Assembly: GCA_944389385.1 (NCBI GenBank)
Contig: CALXMC010000001.1
Coordinates: 1 to 64,000, forward strand
Direction: 5' to 3'
DNA: 64,000 bases
Source of the DNA: an uncultured Alphaproteobacteria bacterium
GTDB lineage: Bacteria > Pseudomonadota > Alphaproteobacteria > Rs-D84
The position numbers and the translations under genes were made by a program. Positions 41,848 through 51,530 of this stretch are shown in pieces (position 1 is the stretch's first letter; each line of letters opens with the position of its first letter). The notes below the pieces were generated by a model. It was given only the letters and a program-made list of their open reading frames with translations. It was not told the origin of the DNA and did no database searches.

Positions 41848-44538
41848 TCAGAAGTTGTATCTTGCGCGAACCATACCAGTCTGGGATGTATAATATTCGC
41901 GAACTTCGATATCGTAATTCAGCGAAACATCAACACCCGCATACGTCATGGTTACACCCAATCCGAATTCACCGCCCAAACGGTTCAAGCGTTCCCCGCT
42001 GATGACATAGGCATTTACCCCCGGCATAGTTACCGTTGATACTGCATTATCAGACAAGAAATCATACTTTACCGCTGCGCGGACTTCTGGACGGATACGG
42101 ACTGATTCAGACGGGTTATAATCGAACGCATATTTCGCGCCCAATACACCGGTCAGATAGTCAGAATCCGCGATTTCACTCGCCACACCCAGGCTGTTTG
42201 TATAATCAGCCCCGCCGATATGCAGGTAACGCACGGCAATCTGGGGTGTGATACCCGATGCGAAATCATATCCAGTCGCGATTTGCCCACCGAACGAATC
42301 GATGTCATATTCAGAATCGATTAACACGCCCAGCGCATCGCCAGATTCCGTATAACTGGACATAGTATAATTCAACATCGCGTTTGCATACCATTGTGAC
42401 GGCTTGTATTGGCCATACACGAACACAGTATGACTGTCGATATCGGTATTACGCGCGGACGCATCTATATCAGACGCAGCGAACGAATACCCTGCCCCGA
42501 TTGAAAAATCGCGTCCAATTGTGCCGTCGATACCGGCCGCGACACCCATGGTTTCGCCATCGAACAAATCATTTGATTTAGATTTGTTAAACAATCCCTG
42601 GGCCCAAACACCGCCGGCCGTCAAAGACGCATCGCCACCGGCACGTCCAGTCATACCAACCGGCGCGATGGACGCCATACGACCTGCGACCAAGTTCGCC
42701 ACAGTATTTTGCACAGACGTTGTAACCGATTGTGCCACAGATGCAGTTTCAGGATTTATCGCGCGTGTGGCATGCTCAACCGCGGCAGAATCTTTGACTG
42801 CCAAAGCCTCTTGGGCACGCACACCCAAATCATTCAACGCATCAGATGAAGATTTTGTCAAATTAACAACCGATTGCGCCGCATCCACAGTCAGGTTACT
42901 GTCCGCCGCAACCTGGGCCACAGATTTTTCAGTTGCGGTAAATGTCTTGCCATCTTCTGCCAATTCAATACCATACAACACACTGTCTATCTCGACATTA
43001 TCAAACGTCGCATTGCCAAAGATGTTGTATTCACCAGCCTTGTCCAGAATCAAAGACAAATTACCATCACCTGTAAATGTATCCGCTGTGATTTTTGCAG
43101 TGTCTGAACCCTCTGTCAGATTTGCAATCATCGTACCATCCAGTGTAATGGACGACAAATTAACAATCGCATCACCGATGTTCATTACTGCGCCACTGGC
43201 AACATTCAAAGCACCATCGCCCAAAATATCGCCGGCGAACAAGTTTTCACCACCTGTGATATCCAATTTGGTACCGATGTTCAACGGGCCACCGTTAAAT
43301 GTTGCATCCGCAACGGTCGCATTATCAACCGTAATACCGCGTTCAGTATCTTGGATATTTACAACGCCATTGTTGATGTTCAGATTATTCAGCGCAACAT
43401 AATAACTGCCCGAGTCTTTTCCTTTGTTATCAACAATCGCGGTTGCATTCCACTTGGCACCATCTTGGATGTTCAAAGTCATGCTATCGACCTGCATAAA
43501 CGATTCATCATCTGGGGTACCGGTGTATGATGCAATGGTATTGCCTGTCCAATAAGAATCCGCACCGGCCAAAGTAACATTAACATCTGCGTTGATTTTT
43601 GTTCCAGATGTTGGAGCATTATAGTCAAAATTAACATTCCCCTCCATCTGCGTTGTGTGTGCGCCATCAACATTTATATTGGTGATTGCATCACCACGTG
43701 TAACCAACACATTTTCGCCCTTCAAAAACGCATTGCCGTTAATGTTCAAAATACCTTGACTCATGGCCGCCAACGCATCATCAACATCAGATACGATACG
43801 AATATTATCCGCATTTATGTCAATACGCGCAATGGCATCTTGGTCTTGGGCATTTGTTGTGCTGTTTTGCACATGCACCACCGCGGTTTCCAAGACACCC
43901 GTTGAATGTAAATTTACATCTTTTGCATTTACATCAATTTGCCCAAATTCTATCGCCAACAACGCAGCAGATGCGTTTGCATTTTCTGTTGCGCTTGTGG
44001 CTATATCTATCTTATCGGCATTTAATGACACTTTTGATGAATATTTCGCACCATCCGATGCTTCATTCATAGTACCAGCCGCACCGACACCGCGCCAATT
44101 ACTGCTGATGTTAATTTCTTTTGCCTGGACATCAACGTTTGCATTGTCATACGCATACAGTGCGCGTACCTGTTGCTCACTCTCTTCCGTGGCAGTAATA
44201 TTTGTGACGGAAATATTTACAGATTCTGTATTTTCACCACCCAACTGTAACGAAACCGGACCTGTCGATCCATTATTAACAGTAATGCCATGGGCATTTG
44301 CGGACTCGACTGCAATTTTTGAACCTGTCATCTCGACCGCCAGGTTATCAACCCCAGAATTCTGTATGTTCAACGTGCCAATGCCAGTAACGTCACCAGT
44401 AATTGTTGTATTTTCTATAATGGAATGCCCATCTTCAAAGGCCAGTCCATCATCCGCCGCCATTGCGGGCATGACCAGCAACGCCGGCAATACAGATACA
44501 CCAAACATCAATCCGCGGAATTTTGTGGAATTTGACAT
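41848..44538 (-). CDS. Autotransporter protein (896 aa)
   Basis: A signal peptide (about 1-29) leads a passenger of repeated beta-strand sequence rich in Asn, Asp, Thr and Val (about 30-560; for example NITATEESEQQV, NADKIDIATS, INADNIRIVSD), typical of a beta-helix. A linker and a C-terminal autotransporter barrel (about 630-896) follow, ending GMVRARYNF with terminal Phe. The barrel has GVWAQGLFNKSKSN, IGAGYSFAASD and GGQIATGYDF. The ATG at 44538 follows AAAGGAG. The long leader RNA upstream suggests regulated expression. Passenger function is unknown. Confidence 0.88.
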   Translation of the reverse strand: MSNSTKFRGLMFGVSVLPALLVMPAMAADDGLAFEDGHSIIENTTITGDVTGIGTLNIQNSGVDNLAVEMTGSKIAVESANAHGITVNNGSTGPVSLQLGGENTESVNISVTNITATEESEQQVRALYAYDNANVDVQAKEINISSNWRGVGAAGTMNEASDGAKYSSKVSLNADKIDIATSATENANASAALLAIEFGQIDVNAKDVNLHSTGVLETAVVHVQNSTTNAQDQDAIARIDINADNIRIVSDVDDALAAMSQGILNINGNAFLKGENVLVTRGDAITNINVDGAHTTQMEGNVNFDYNAPTSGTKINADVNVTLAGADSYWTGNTIASYTGTPDDESFMQVDSMTLNIQDGAKWNATAIVDNKGKDSGSYYVALNNLNINNGVVNIQDTERGITVDNATVADATFNGGPLNIGTKLDITGGENLFAGDILGDGALNVASGAVMNIGDAIVNLSSITLDGTMIANLTEGSDTAKITADTFTGDGNLSLILDKAGEYNIFGNATFDNVEIDSVLYGIELAEDGKTFTATEKSVAQVAADSNLTVDAAQSVVNLTKSSSDALNDLGVRAQEALAVKDSAAVEHATRAINPETASVAQSVTTSVQNTVANLVAGRMASIAPVGMTGRAGGDASLTAGGVWAQGLFNKSKSNDLFDGETMGVAAGIDGTIGRDFSIGAGYSFAASDIDASARNTDIDSHTVFVYGQYKPSQWYANAMLNYTMSSYTESGDALGVLIDSEYDIDSFGGQIATGYDFASGITPQIAVRYLHIGGADYTNSLGVASEIADSDYLTGVLGAKYAFDYNPSESVRIRPEVRAAVKYDFLSDNAVSTVTMPGVNAYVISGERLNRLGGEFGLGVTMTYAGVDVSLNYDIEVREYYTSQTGMVRARYNF

Positions 44539-44803
44539 ATTTTCTCCTTTCGTTTTTTGACCAGTTACAAAACCCAAAAGGGAAAGATGTCAGGGGGTTC
44601 ACAAATCTACAACAGAAGACTCCGATGGTTTTCCGGTTGCCCGTCTTTTATATACCACCAGCCCCCCGACCATAATCAGGGATTTTTTTCATCAGGTGCG
44701 AAAACACCACTCAGATTTTCTTCACGATGCCCTCGCACCGCTGTTGCAGGAATTGTGACATTCCTGAATCACCACAGTTCCCCATGGGATTCACATTTGA
44801 TAC
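44539..44803 (-). promoter_or_regulatory. Structured leader RNA of the autotransporter
   Basis: About 265 nt between a TTGATT-17-TAGTAT promoter (44828-44800) and the ATG. Perfect stems include CAGGAAT/ATTCCTG (44747-44766), GGTGCGA/TCGCACC (44695-44739) and a long-range GTCGGGGGG/CCCCCTGAC pair (44589-44670). The order GGGGAAC, GGTGA, GCAAC and ACCTG resembles pieces of a cobalamin riboswitch, but spacing and the core do not match well, so no ligand is claimed. Confidence 0.45.
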
Positions 44804-44860
44804 TAATATGCGATATGTGAAAAATCAAGTGTAAATAAAATGTTTTTTATCATAAAACGA

Positions 44861-44986
44861 CTATCCGAATCGGTAAATACGCACAAAACTGACATCGCTT
44901 GTGCCTGTTGTGCCACTGCCACCGGCGCCACCATCCATATTAACGGGCAATGTAAATTTGGCCTGAAACGCGCCACCCCCACCGCC
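44861..44986 (-). pseudogene. Remnant 3' end of a gene
   Basis: An open frame of about 40 codons without start reads GGAFQAKFTLPVNMDGGAGG and SGTTGTSDVSFVRIYRFG, then a TAG stop. It is cut off upstream by the dispersed repeat at 44970-45045. The Gly-rich protein-like composition suggests a surface protein C-terminus. Confidence 0.35.
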
Positions 44987-45048
44987 GGGGGGGGGTATCA
45001 CCCGAAGCCTTGGCGAAGGGTGACACAAGTTACGAGTAACCAGTAACT
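44970..45048. repeat. Dispersed repeat, short copy
   Basis: CCACCCCCACCGCCGGGGGGGG followed by CACCCGAAGCCTTGGCGAAGGGTG and ACACAAGTTACGAGTAACCAG, the same order of parts as in 1-1250 and at 41.6 kb. It truncates the remnant reading frame at 44861. Confidence 0.7.
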
Positions 45049-45049
45049 A

Positions 45050-45076
45050 AAAAACCCCGCCAATCGGCGGGATTTT
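45050..45076 (-). terminator. Terminator of the secretin gene
   Basis: CCCGCC-AATC-GGCGGG hairpin with A and T runs. Confidence 0.85.
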
Positions 45077-45078
45077 TC

Positions 45079-46707
45079 TTAATTCAACGGTGCACCCCAA
45101 TGCTGCTGTATGGTGCGTTCCGCATCCATCGGGCTTACCAATACCTGGGGCGTTAATATAACAACCAACACATCACGCGTGGCCGATGTTTCACGCGAAC
45201 CAGACAGTGCCATAAAGTCTGGATCACCCAAACCATAACGCGTATCGTTATTTTCTTGCTTTTCGAACCCTGACACAACCAACATCTGGCCGGATTCCAT
45301 TATAACCTCTTGCATGAAACTGCGTTCTTCAACCTCGGGCAATTGCAGTGTAACTTCGCCAATTGTTTGGGTCGACATACGCAACAATTCACGCACAGAC
45401 ATTCTGAACAACAATAATATTTTGCCATTCTCCAAAACGTTCGGCAATAACTGCATTGAAAATCCTGTTTCCAAATCGTCTTGGTCGACGGTACTGGATT
45501 CAACGGTTGTAAAGTTACGCGATTCAAACCGCTTGATATATCCCATTGTACGGGTGTTATTAACCGGCGCGACCCGATTATTACGCGTTGTTACACCGAC
45601 GTTCGTAACCAAAGATACCTTGCCCTGCTTTGCCAAAGCCTGAACCAAAGCATTTGTACCCGCCAACCCAGACAAAGAACCATTTTGAATTTGATCCTGG
45701 GTATATGCACCTGAAACTATATCACCGCCCTCTTCATGCGTCGCCCCCGTCATGGCGGACACAGCATTCGACAACACGGCGATATTCATGGATCCTGCCT
45801 CGGTACTGGTCAGGTTATTTTTCGGATTTGCAACAATGTTCAATCCGGATGCAGAATTTATCGCAGCCGCCAAATTCAACCCAAACGCAGAATCATTCGA
45901 CACAGATACCTGTAATACTTTGACATCGATTGTAATCAGTTGTGACAAACGTCTGTTCTGGCGTTCAATATAATCACCCACACGTGCCAAAACCGACGGC
46001 GGCGCAGTAACTGTAATCGTGCCCAAACTGCGCGATACAGTAAATGACGCATTATCAACCTGGCCGATTATCGTATCCAACGCGCTTTCAATTTCATCCC
46101 ACTCTTTTAACGTAGATTCCAACGAAACGGCATTTCCATCATCTGTTTCAACCGCGGTCTGATACGAAACATCTGTCCCCAGCGCATATAATGTAAATGT
46201 GCGCGTTTCTGTTTCATAAAACACAATTGAATTTTTATCATAATACCACAACAAATCCAAATCAGTCGCGACCTGAGACAACAATCCAGACAAACTGCCG
46301 GTATATGCGATATTTATTGTCTTTTTTAATTTTTCAGAATCTATCTGACTGTCGATTTTAACGGGTATACGCGTAATCGAAGTAATATTATTAGCCAACG
46401 ATTGTAATGTCACAGGCTCATTTAATAAAATCGTAATCCCTGTACTGGATTCAAATTGCGATGGCAAATTATTACGATGCTCCAACAAAGTCGACGACGC
46501 ACCCAACCAAACACCTTCGGACATAGAAACCGTATCGCCACTTGCAACCTTGGCCGGCGGATTTTTCGACATTTCGAACGCATCATACGCATTTATAAAA
46601 TCCTGATCCACAGATGCCGCGACCTTGGCCGATTCCTTGGTGGTACATCCTGTAACCAAAGCACTTAACACGCCGCATATAAACAAATATTTAATCGGTT
46701 TGGTCAT
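45079..46707 (-). CDS. PilN-type secretin, type IVb pilus (542 aa)
   Basis: An outer-membrane lipoprotein (lipobox LVTGC). N-terminal domains (about 60-260) with LQSLANNITSITRIPVK and FTVSRSLGTITVTAPPSVL precede the secretin ring domain (about 270-530) with LITIDVKVLQV, ESRNFTTVESST, FSMQLLPNVLENGKILL and RDVLVVILTPQVL. It forms the pore through which a type IVb pilus is extruded (PilN/BfpB family). The TcpQ-like gene directly upstream encodes a likely partner. Inner-membrane and ATPase parts are not in the window. Confidence 0.88.
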   Translation of the reverse strand: MTKPIKYLFICGVLSALVTGCTTKESAKVAASVDQDFINAYDAFEMSKNPPAKVASGDTVSMSEGVWLGASSTLLEHRNNLPSQFESSTGITILLNEPVTLQSLANNITSITRIPVKIDSQIDSEKLKKTINIAYTGSLSGLLSQVATDLDLLWYYDKNSIVFYETETRTFTLYALGTDVSYQTAVETDDGNAVSLESTLKEWDEIESALDTIIGQVDNASFTVSRSLGTITVTAPPSVLARVGDYIERQNRRLSQLITIDVKVLQVSVSNDSAFGLNLAAAINSASGLNIVANPKNNLTSTEAGSMNIAVLSNAVSAMTGATHEEGGDIVSGAYTQDQIQNGSLSGLAGTNALVQALAKQGKVSLVTNVGVTTRNNRVAPVNNTRTMGYIKRFESRNFTTVESSTVDQDDLETGFSMQLLPNVLENGKILLLFRMSVRELLRMSTQTIGEVTLQLPEVEERSFMQEVIMESGQMLVVSGFEKQENNDTRYGLGDPDFMALSGSRETSATRDVLVVILTPQVLVSPMDAERTIQQHWGAPLN

Positions 46708-46737
46708 TTTTCTTTTCTCCTGCCCCTGTGCGATAAA

Positions 46738-47835
46738 TTATTCTTCTGTTGTTGACACAACCAACACACGGTTACCCTTGTAAAACTTTGCATACGGCAC
46801 TGGTGTTGCCCGTGCAAAATTGCGAACCAACGCAGACGCAACATCAACAAAGCGTCCTTTGAACACAGCACTGGCCTCAATCGGATATTCGCGCGACGTG
46901 GCCCATACTAAATCCCAACCTTCTTTATTGCACCAATCCTGCAAAACCTCACGCAAAGTCTGGCCACTGGCAACAACCCAGGAACGAACCTGATCAATCA
47001 AGTTAATGGGCGATTCTGCATCGGCAGATTCATCAACATCAACCGCCAATTCGATATTTGCAACAGTTCTGTCAACGATATTTCCAGTATTTCTGTCAAC
47101 CACATTTCCATCTGTATCAACATATAAAGCCAACTCGACCTGGCCCGTTTCTTTGTTTACAACATCGCCATCATCATTGACATAGTAAAATTCACTGACC
47201 AAATCAGGCACATTGCCATCCGCATCAACAAACAACCCGTAATCTTCGGCATTGGCGGCCGCAATCTCGGCCTTACTCAGACCAATTTTTGCAACAAACG
47301 CTTCATATCCATCACGATATTTATTGCAATCCTGACGACTGCTGCGCGCAACGGATAAAATCGTTCCACCGTCATCTTCCAACATTTCGCGTCCCAACAA
47401 AGGCATTTCCGCCCCAGTATTACACGGATTATCAAAACCCGCCGGAACCTGGGAACCATGCAACATATTGGCACCACCAGACCATCCGTTAAAATCGCCA
47501 TCGGTCGCACGCCCCAAATTAAAATTATTTTCCACAACCAAATCTGCGCCTATTTTTGAAACGATACGAATATTGTCACCATCGGTCGAGCCAGCCGCCG
47601 TTCCAGAATCAAATCCGATTGTAACGTCTGCATCAGACCCAGCCAATGGCCAAACCGGCACCTGCTGCTGAGCATTTTGATTTTGCGCTTGATCCTGGGG
47701 TGCCACATTTTGCTCCTGGGGCACTTGGTCATAATAAACCTCACTCGTAACGACCTGGGTCAATGGGGTTTCTGCGGCAAAACAATACCCTGCTGCGGTT
47801 GCAAACATTGCTATTATCAAGAGCTTGCGGAACAT
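46738..47835 (-). CDS. TcpQ-like pilus assembly protein (365 aa)
   Basis: A signal peptide (MFRKLLIIAMFATAAGYCFA) is followed by a Gln/Asn/Asp-rich middle region. The C-terminal domain (about 285-365: WVVASGQTLREVLQDWCNKE to KGNRVLVVSTTEE) matches the TcpQ/PilL C-terminal fold, which helps secretin assembly. It is 30 bp upstream of the secretin gene and in the same operon. The middle part contains a run of NVVDRNTGNIVDRTVANIE, a short internal repeat. GGAAAGGA precedes the ATG. Confidence 0.75.
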   Translation of the reverse strand: MFRKLLIIAMFATAAGYCFAAETPLTQVVTSEVYYDQVPQEQNVAPQDQAQNQNAQQQVPVWPLAGSDADVTIGFDSGTAAGSTDGDNIRIVSKIGADLVVENNFNLGRATDGDFNGWSGGANMLHGSQVPAGFDNPCNTGAEMPLLGREMLEDDGGTILSVARSSRQDCNKYRDGYEAFVAKIGLSKAEIAAANAEDYGLFVDADGNVPDLVSEFYYVNDDGDVVNKETGQVELALYVDTDGNVVDRNTGNIVDRTVANIELAVDVDESADAESPINLIDQVRSWVVASGQTLREVLQDWCNKEGWDLVWATSREYPIEASAVFKGRFVDVASALVRNFARATPVPYAKFYKGNRVLVVSTTEE

Positions 47836-48001
47836 AAAAACATCCTTTCCTGAATATGTTACCATACTTATCATACGTCATTATAACAACTTGACCGAAT
47901 CTGTGCAAGACTAAAACGCACCATTAAAAAAGATAAAATCGCGCGAATCGGTAAAAGATGATATACTTACCAAGATAACAAAAAAATTATTGGGGTTACT
48001 T

Positions 48002-48568
48002 ATGCAGAACATACTTATTATCTCTGGGGTTATACTGATTTTATTACTTCAATTTGCCGTTATATATTTCATTCGTTTGTCAAACATGCGCATGCGCGAT
48101 ATATCCAAGACACTTACACACCAACATAATTTGATTATCAAAATTCAATCTGTCTTGAAAAACAAATCTGCGACGAATGCGGTTGCCGAACACGCAGAAA
48201 TGATATACCAAGATTTATTACAAAACTTAATACCAATTATGGCGGCCATTGACGTAATGCCACGCACGACATCAGAACACCCATTGTGGCGCGCACTGGG
48301 CGGGATTATGGACGAATACGCAAAAAATCCATTTGTATTGGAAAAATTACGCAGATGTATAAAACTGGATACCGAGGTATCACGCAGCATCGACAATTAC
48401 ATGAACCGTGCAGACGCATTTTTACAACACTTGACGACAACAGACCCTGATGGCATACTGGCCGCAACATTTACAGACGGCCTGTTGGGGCAATCATTGA
48501 CATTCTTTGCCCAGGCAAAACAACTGGCCGCACAAACAACAGAAAACGGCGATGCCAAAATTATCTGA
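48002..48568 (+). CDS. Membrane-anchored helical protein, operon with sufBC (188 aa)
   Basis: One N-terminal membrane helix (about 5-26) is followed by about 160 residues of helix-forming sequence with no cysteine motif. It overlaps sufB by 17 bp and probably shares the operon. TTGGGGTT lies just upstream of the ATG. Not recognised. The role in iron-sulfur assembly is only suggested by position. Confidence 0.6.
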   Translation: MQNILIISGVILILLLQFAVIYFIRLSNMRMRDISKTLTHQHNLIIKIQSVLKNKSATNAVAEHAEMIYQDLLQNLIPIMAAIDVMPRTTSEHPLWRALGGIMDEYAKNPFVLEKLRRCIKLDTEVSRSIDNYMNRADAFLQHLTTTDPDGILAATFTDGLLGQSLTFFAQAKQLAAQTTENGDAKII

Positions 48569-49871
48569 AAATCTTGTTCGTGAAATATCGCACATTCGTG
48601 ACGAACCCGAATGGCTGACCGAATGGCGTCTGGCGGCATTTCGCGCCTGGAAAAAAATGTCAGAACCACATTGGGCGGAATTGGACTATGCGCCGATTGA
48701 CTATGACGCACTGAATTATTACAACGAACAAAAACAAATTGATAATTCGGACCTGCGGGCAACCTATGAAAGAATGGGGCTGCCTGAAAACGAGCAACGC
48801 GCCCTGTTGGGTATGGCAACAGACACTGTTATCGACAGCCGATCTGTGCATACATCATATACAGACGAATTAAATAAACTTGGGATAATATTTTTACCGT
48901 TTTCAGACGCAGTTGAACAATATCCAGATTTGGTAAAAAAATACCTGGGGACGGTTGTGCCTGCAACTGATAATTTTTTTGCGGCCTTAAACGCGGCGGT
49001 GTTTTCAGACGGCACATTTGTATATATTCCCCCAAACACAAAATGCCCCATAGATTTGGCCAGTTATTTCAGAATCGAAACCGCAAAAATCGGTCAGTTT
49101 GAACGAACCCTGATTATTGCAGACCGTGGCGCTCAATTAAGTTATATGGAGGGTTGCAGTGCCCCCCGCCGCCCCAACCACCAATTACACAGCGGTGTTG
49201 TGGAAATCATCGCGCATGATGACGCAACTGTCAAATACGCAACCGTACAAAATTGGTACCCAGGCGACAAAAAACAATCAGGCGGGATATTAAATTTTGT
49301 AACAAAACGCGGCCGATGCGATAAAAATGCGCGCTTGGATTGGACCCAGGTTGAAATTGGTGCGGCACTGACATGGAAATACCCATCGACGATTTTGGCG
49401 GGCGACGGCGCTGCTTCGGATTTTTATTCATTGGCAATCACCCGCAACTATCAGCAGGCCGACACAGGCACCAAAATGATTCATATCGGCAACAACACAG
49501 TATCAAACATTGTCTCATACGGGGTTGCGCTGGACGCGTCGCGCCAAACATTTCGAAGTCTGGTATCTTTTACAGGACACGGTGGGAAAAACGCATCTAA
49601 ATGTGACACACGCATAATTGGCAACGACGCCACTGCGAACACAATCCCAACCATAATTCACGCAAACGCAGACAACGCCCAAAGTCACGAGGCCACCACC
49701 GGAGCAATCGACGCCCAACAATTACAATTTTTAATGCAGGCCGGGATAGACATGGATACAGCAACTGCGCTGATAATTGGCGCAACCGCTGCACCGGTTA
49801 TATCACGGTTACCCATGGAATTTTTGGTTGAATCAAAACAGTTAATTCAAATGGCATTGGAAAGAAAATGA
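48552..49871 (+). CDS. sufB: Fe-S cluster assembly scaffold protein SufB
   Basis: 439 aa, beta-helical scaffold of the SUF system. SufB features: the N-terminal part with EPEWLTEWRLAAFRAWKKM and EPHW, IPPNTKCPIDLASYFRI, LIIADRGAQLSYMEGCSAP and HANADNAQSHEATTG. It overlaps the previous gene and is coupled to sufC by an ATGA. SufB-type sequence, and SufD is not seen in the window. Confidence 0.92.
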   Translation: MPKLSENLVREISHIRDEPEWLTEWRLAAFRAWKKMSEPHWAELDYAPIDYDALNYYNEQKQIDNSDLRATYERMGLPENEQRALLGMATDTVIDSRSVHTSYTDELNKLGIIFLPFSDAVEQYPDLVKKYLGTVVPATDNFFAALNAAVFSDGTFVYIPPNTKCPIDLASYFRIETAKIGQFERTLIIADRGAQLSYMEGCSAPRRPNHQLHSGVVEIIAHDDATVKYATVQNWYPGDKKQSGGILNFVTKRGRCDKNARLDWTQVEIGAALTWKYPSTILAGDGAASDFYSLAITRNYQQADTGTKMIHIGNNTVSNIVSYGVALDASRQTFRSLVSFTGHGGKNASKCDTRIIGNDATANTIPTIIHANADNAQSHEATTGAIDAQQLQFLMQAGIDMDTATALIIGATAAPVISRLPMEFLVESKQLIQMALERK

Positions 49872-50563
49872 AAAAAATAAATAACATATTGGAAATAAAA
49901 AACTTATCGGTCGCACTTGGCGAAAAAACTTTGTTGCACGACATAAGTATGTCGGTCAAATGCGGTGCGCGTCACTTGTTGGCGGGAAAAAACGGGTCTG
50001 GGAAATCGACGTTGGTATCAACGATTATGGGCACCGAAGAATACAAAATAACATCAGGCAATATTATATTTGATGGACGCGACATAACGAACGAAAACAT
50101 AACCACACGCGCATTACTGGGGATATTCGTTGGCGCACAAAATGTGCCCGAAATACCCGGTTTGACCGTTTTATCTTTTTTGAAACATAGCGCGGCCGCA
50201 CACCATCATTTTAATACAGGCCGTGATTTATCCATGGGCGAATTTTTGGCAAATTTGGAATCTGCGCGCAACACATTGAACATACCCAAAGAATGGCTGA
50301 ATCGCAGTATCAACGTCGGTTTTTCAGGTGGCGAACGCAAACGTTTAATGTTATTGCGACTGATTTTAACAAAACCGAAATTCGCCATATTGGACGAACC
50401 TGATTCAGGGGCGGACGCCACAACACAGAAACAGATTGCAAATACAATTCGCGAAATGAATGACACAACATTTTTATTCATCAGCCATCAAAAAAATTTT
50501 ACAGAACAAATCGAACCAACAGATATAACCACTTTGTCCGACGGTAAAATTATGATAGAATAA
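49868..50563 (+). CDS. sufC: Fe-S cluster assembly ATPase SufC
   Basis: 231 aa. ABC ATPase with Walker A GKNGSGKST, signature FSGGERKRL and Walker B FAILDEPDSGAD. It drives the SufB scaffold. ATGA overlap with sufB. Next to it come two membrane-protein genes and no sufD or sufS, a truncated SUF locus as known from some archaea and bacteria. The complete set may lie elsewhere. Confidence 0.92.
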   Translation: MKKINNILEIKNLSVALGEKTLLHDISMSVKCGARHLLAGKNGSGKSTLVSTIMGTEEYKITSGNIIFDGRDITNENITTRALLGIFVGAQNVPEIPGLTVLSFLKHSAAAHHHFNTGRDLSMGEFLANLESARNTLNIPKEWLNRSINVGFSGGERKRLMLLRLILTKPKFAILDEPDSGADATTQKQIANTIREMNDTTFLFISHQKNFTEQIEPTDITTLSDGKIMIE

Positions 50564-50597
50564 CCACATACAGTTTGTAACCAAGGAGAAAATCAAC

Positions 50598-51482
50598 ATG
50601 GCGTATAAAAAATCTCAATCATTATTAACGTGGCTGTTATGGCACCCGTTGAAATTTGCACTGATTGCATTTGGGTTGATTGTTTTGACGACGGCCATAT
50701 TAAACGTCATGGGCGTTTCTTCAAACGAACCTGTATCATGCGCGGTATTATTATCTATCATAATTGCCGCCGCGATAACATTTTGGTATATGCCACGTGG
50801 CAATATGGACAGACGCGGATTTATTGCATTAAATAACGCCCAAACATTTATTGCGACGACGGTATTTTGGTTATCTGCGTTGATTATTGCAACATATCAA
50901 ACACAAATTACGCATAAACTGTTATGGATGTCCACAATGTATAGCGGGCTGTTTTTTACTTTATTCATACTGGCGGGCATATTCTATATGTACCTGTTTG
51001 GCATATCGCTGACGAATCTTTACACCAAATATCAACGTTGTCGTGAAATGGGTATATCACCGTGGAAAATAATACTGTCAATGCCGTTTGGTTTTGGTCT
51101 GCTTTGGACGCCAGGATACTTGTTGGATGATACAAATAAAAATAATTCATCAGTCACAATTTCTGCACGTTGGTATGAAAGATTAACAAATTGGATTATA
51201 TCTAAACCAATATACACAACATCGGCATTTGCTTTAATCGTAATTTATTCGGGATTTTTTGCAGGATTTAACGCAGCGTTATTAACATTGGCATCTGCGG
51301 TTATATTTGCGATATGGTTACGTATTGCGGGACTGTCTGGATTTCGCGGGGCACAAAATCGTACGTATTCCTATGTTGCGATTACAGCAAACATTATAAT
51401 CATCATTTGTGTAATTTTGATGTTTTCAAACAGTCTGGTTACAACAATAAACATAACCGATGTTGCACCTGTAAACATTTAA
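50598..51482 (+). CDS. Polytopic membrane protein (294 aa)
   Basis: About seven membrane segments (near 15-33, 40-60, 80-97, 110-130, 160-178, 200-225, 250-275). The N-terminus is basic (MAYKKSQS). There is a polar loop with RGNMDRRGFIALNN and one with DDTNKNNSS. No family is recognised. AAGGAG precedes the ATG. It lies 34 bp behind sufC. Confidence 0.6.
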   Translation: MAYKKSQSLLTWLLWHPLKFALIAFGLIVLTTAILNVMGVSSNEPVSCAVLLSIIIAAAITFWYMPRGNMDRRGFIALNNAQTFIATTVFWLSALIIATYQTQITHKLLWMSTMYSGLFFTLFILAGIFYMYLFGISLTNLYTKYQRCREMGISPWKIILSMPFGFGLLWTPGYLLDDTNKNNSSVTISARWYERLTNWIISKPIYTTSAFALIVIYSGFFAGFNAALLTLASAVIFAIWLRIAGLSGFRGAQNRTYSYVAITANIIIIICVILMFSNSLVTTINITDVAPVNI

Positions 51483-51530
51483 CAAAAAACGCGCTGGATA
51501 CACGTCAGCACGGCATTGGGGGATTTAACA

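Noticed and set aside
44690-44803. Firm call of a cobalamin riboswitch
   Set aside because: The conserved core spacing and the CCCGCAACTG block are not matched; reported only as a structured leader.
49868-50563. sufC as a generic ABC transporter ATPase
   Set aside because: Its overlap with sufB and its sequence fit SufC.
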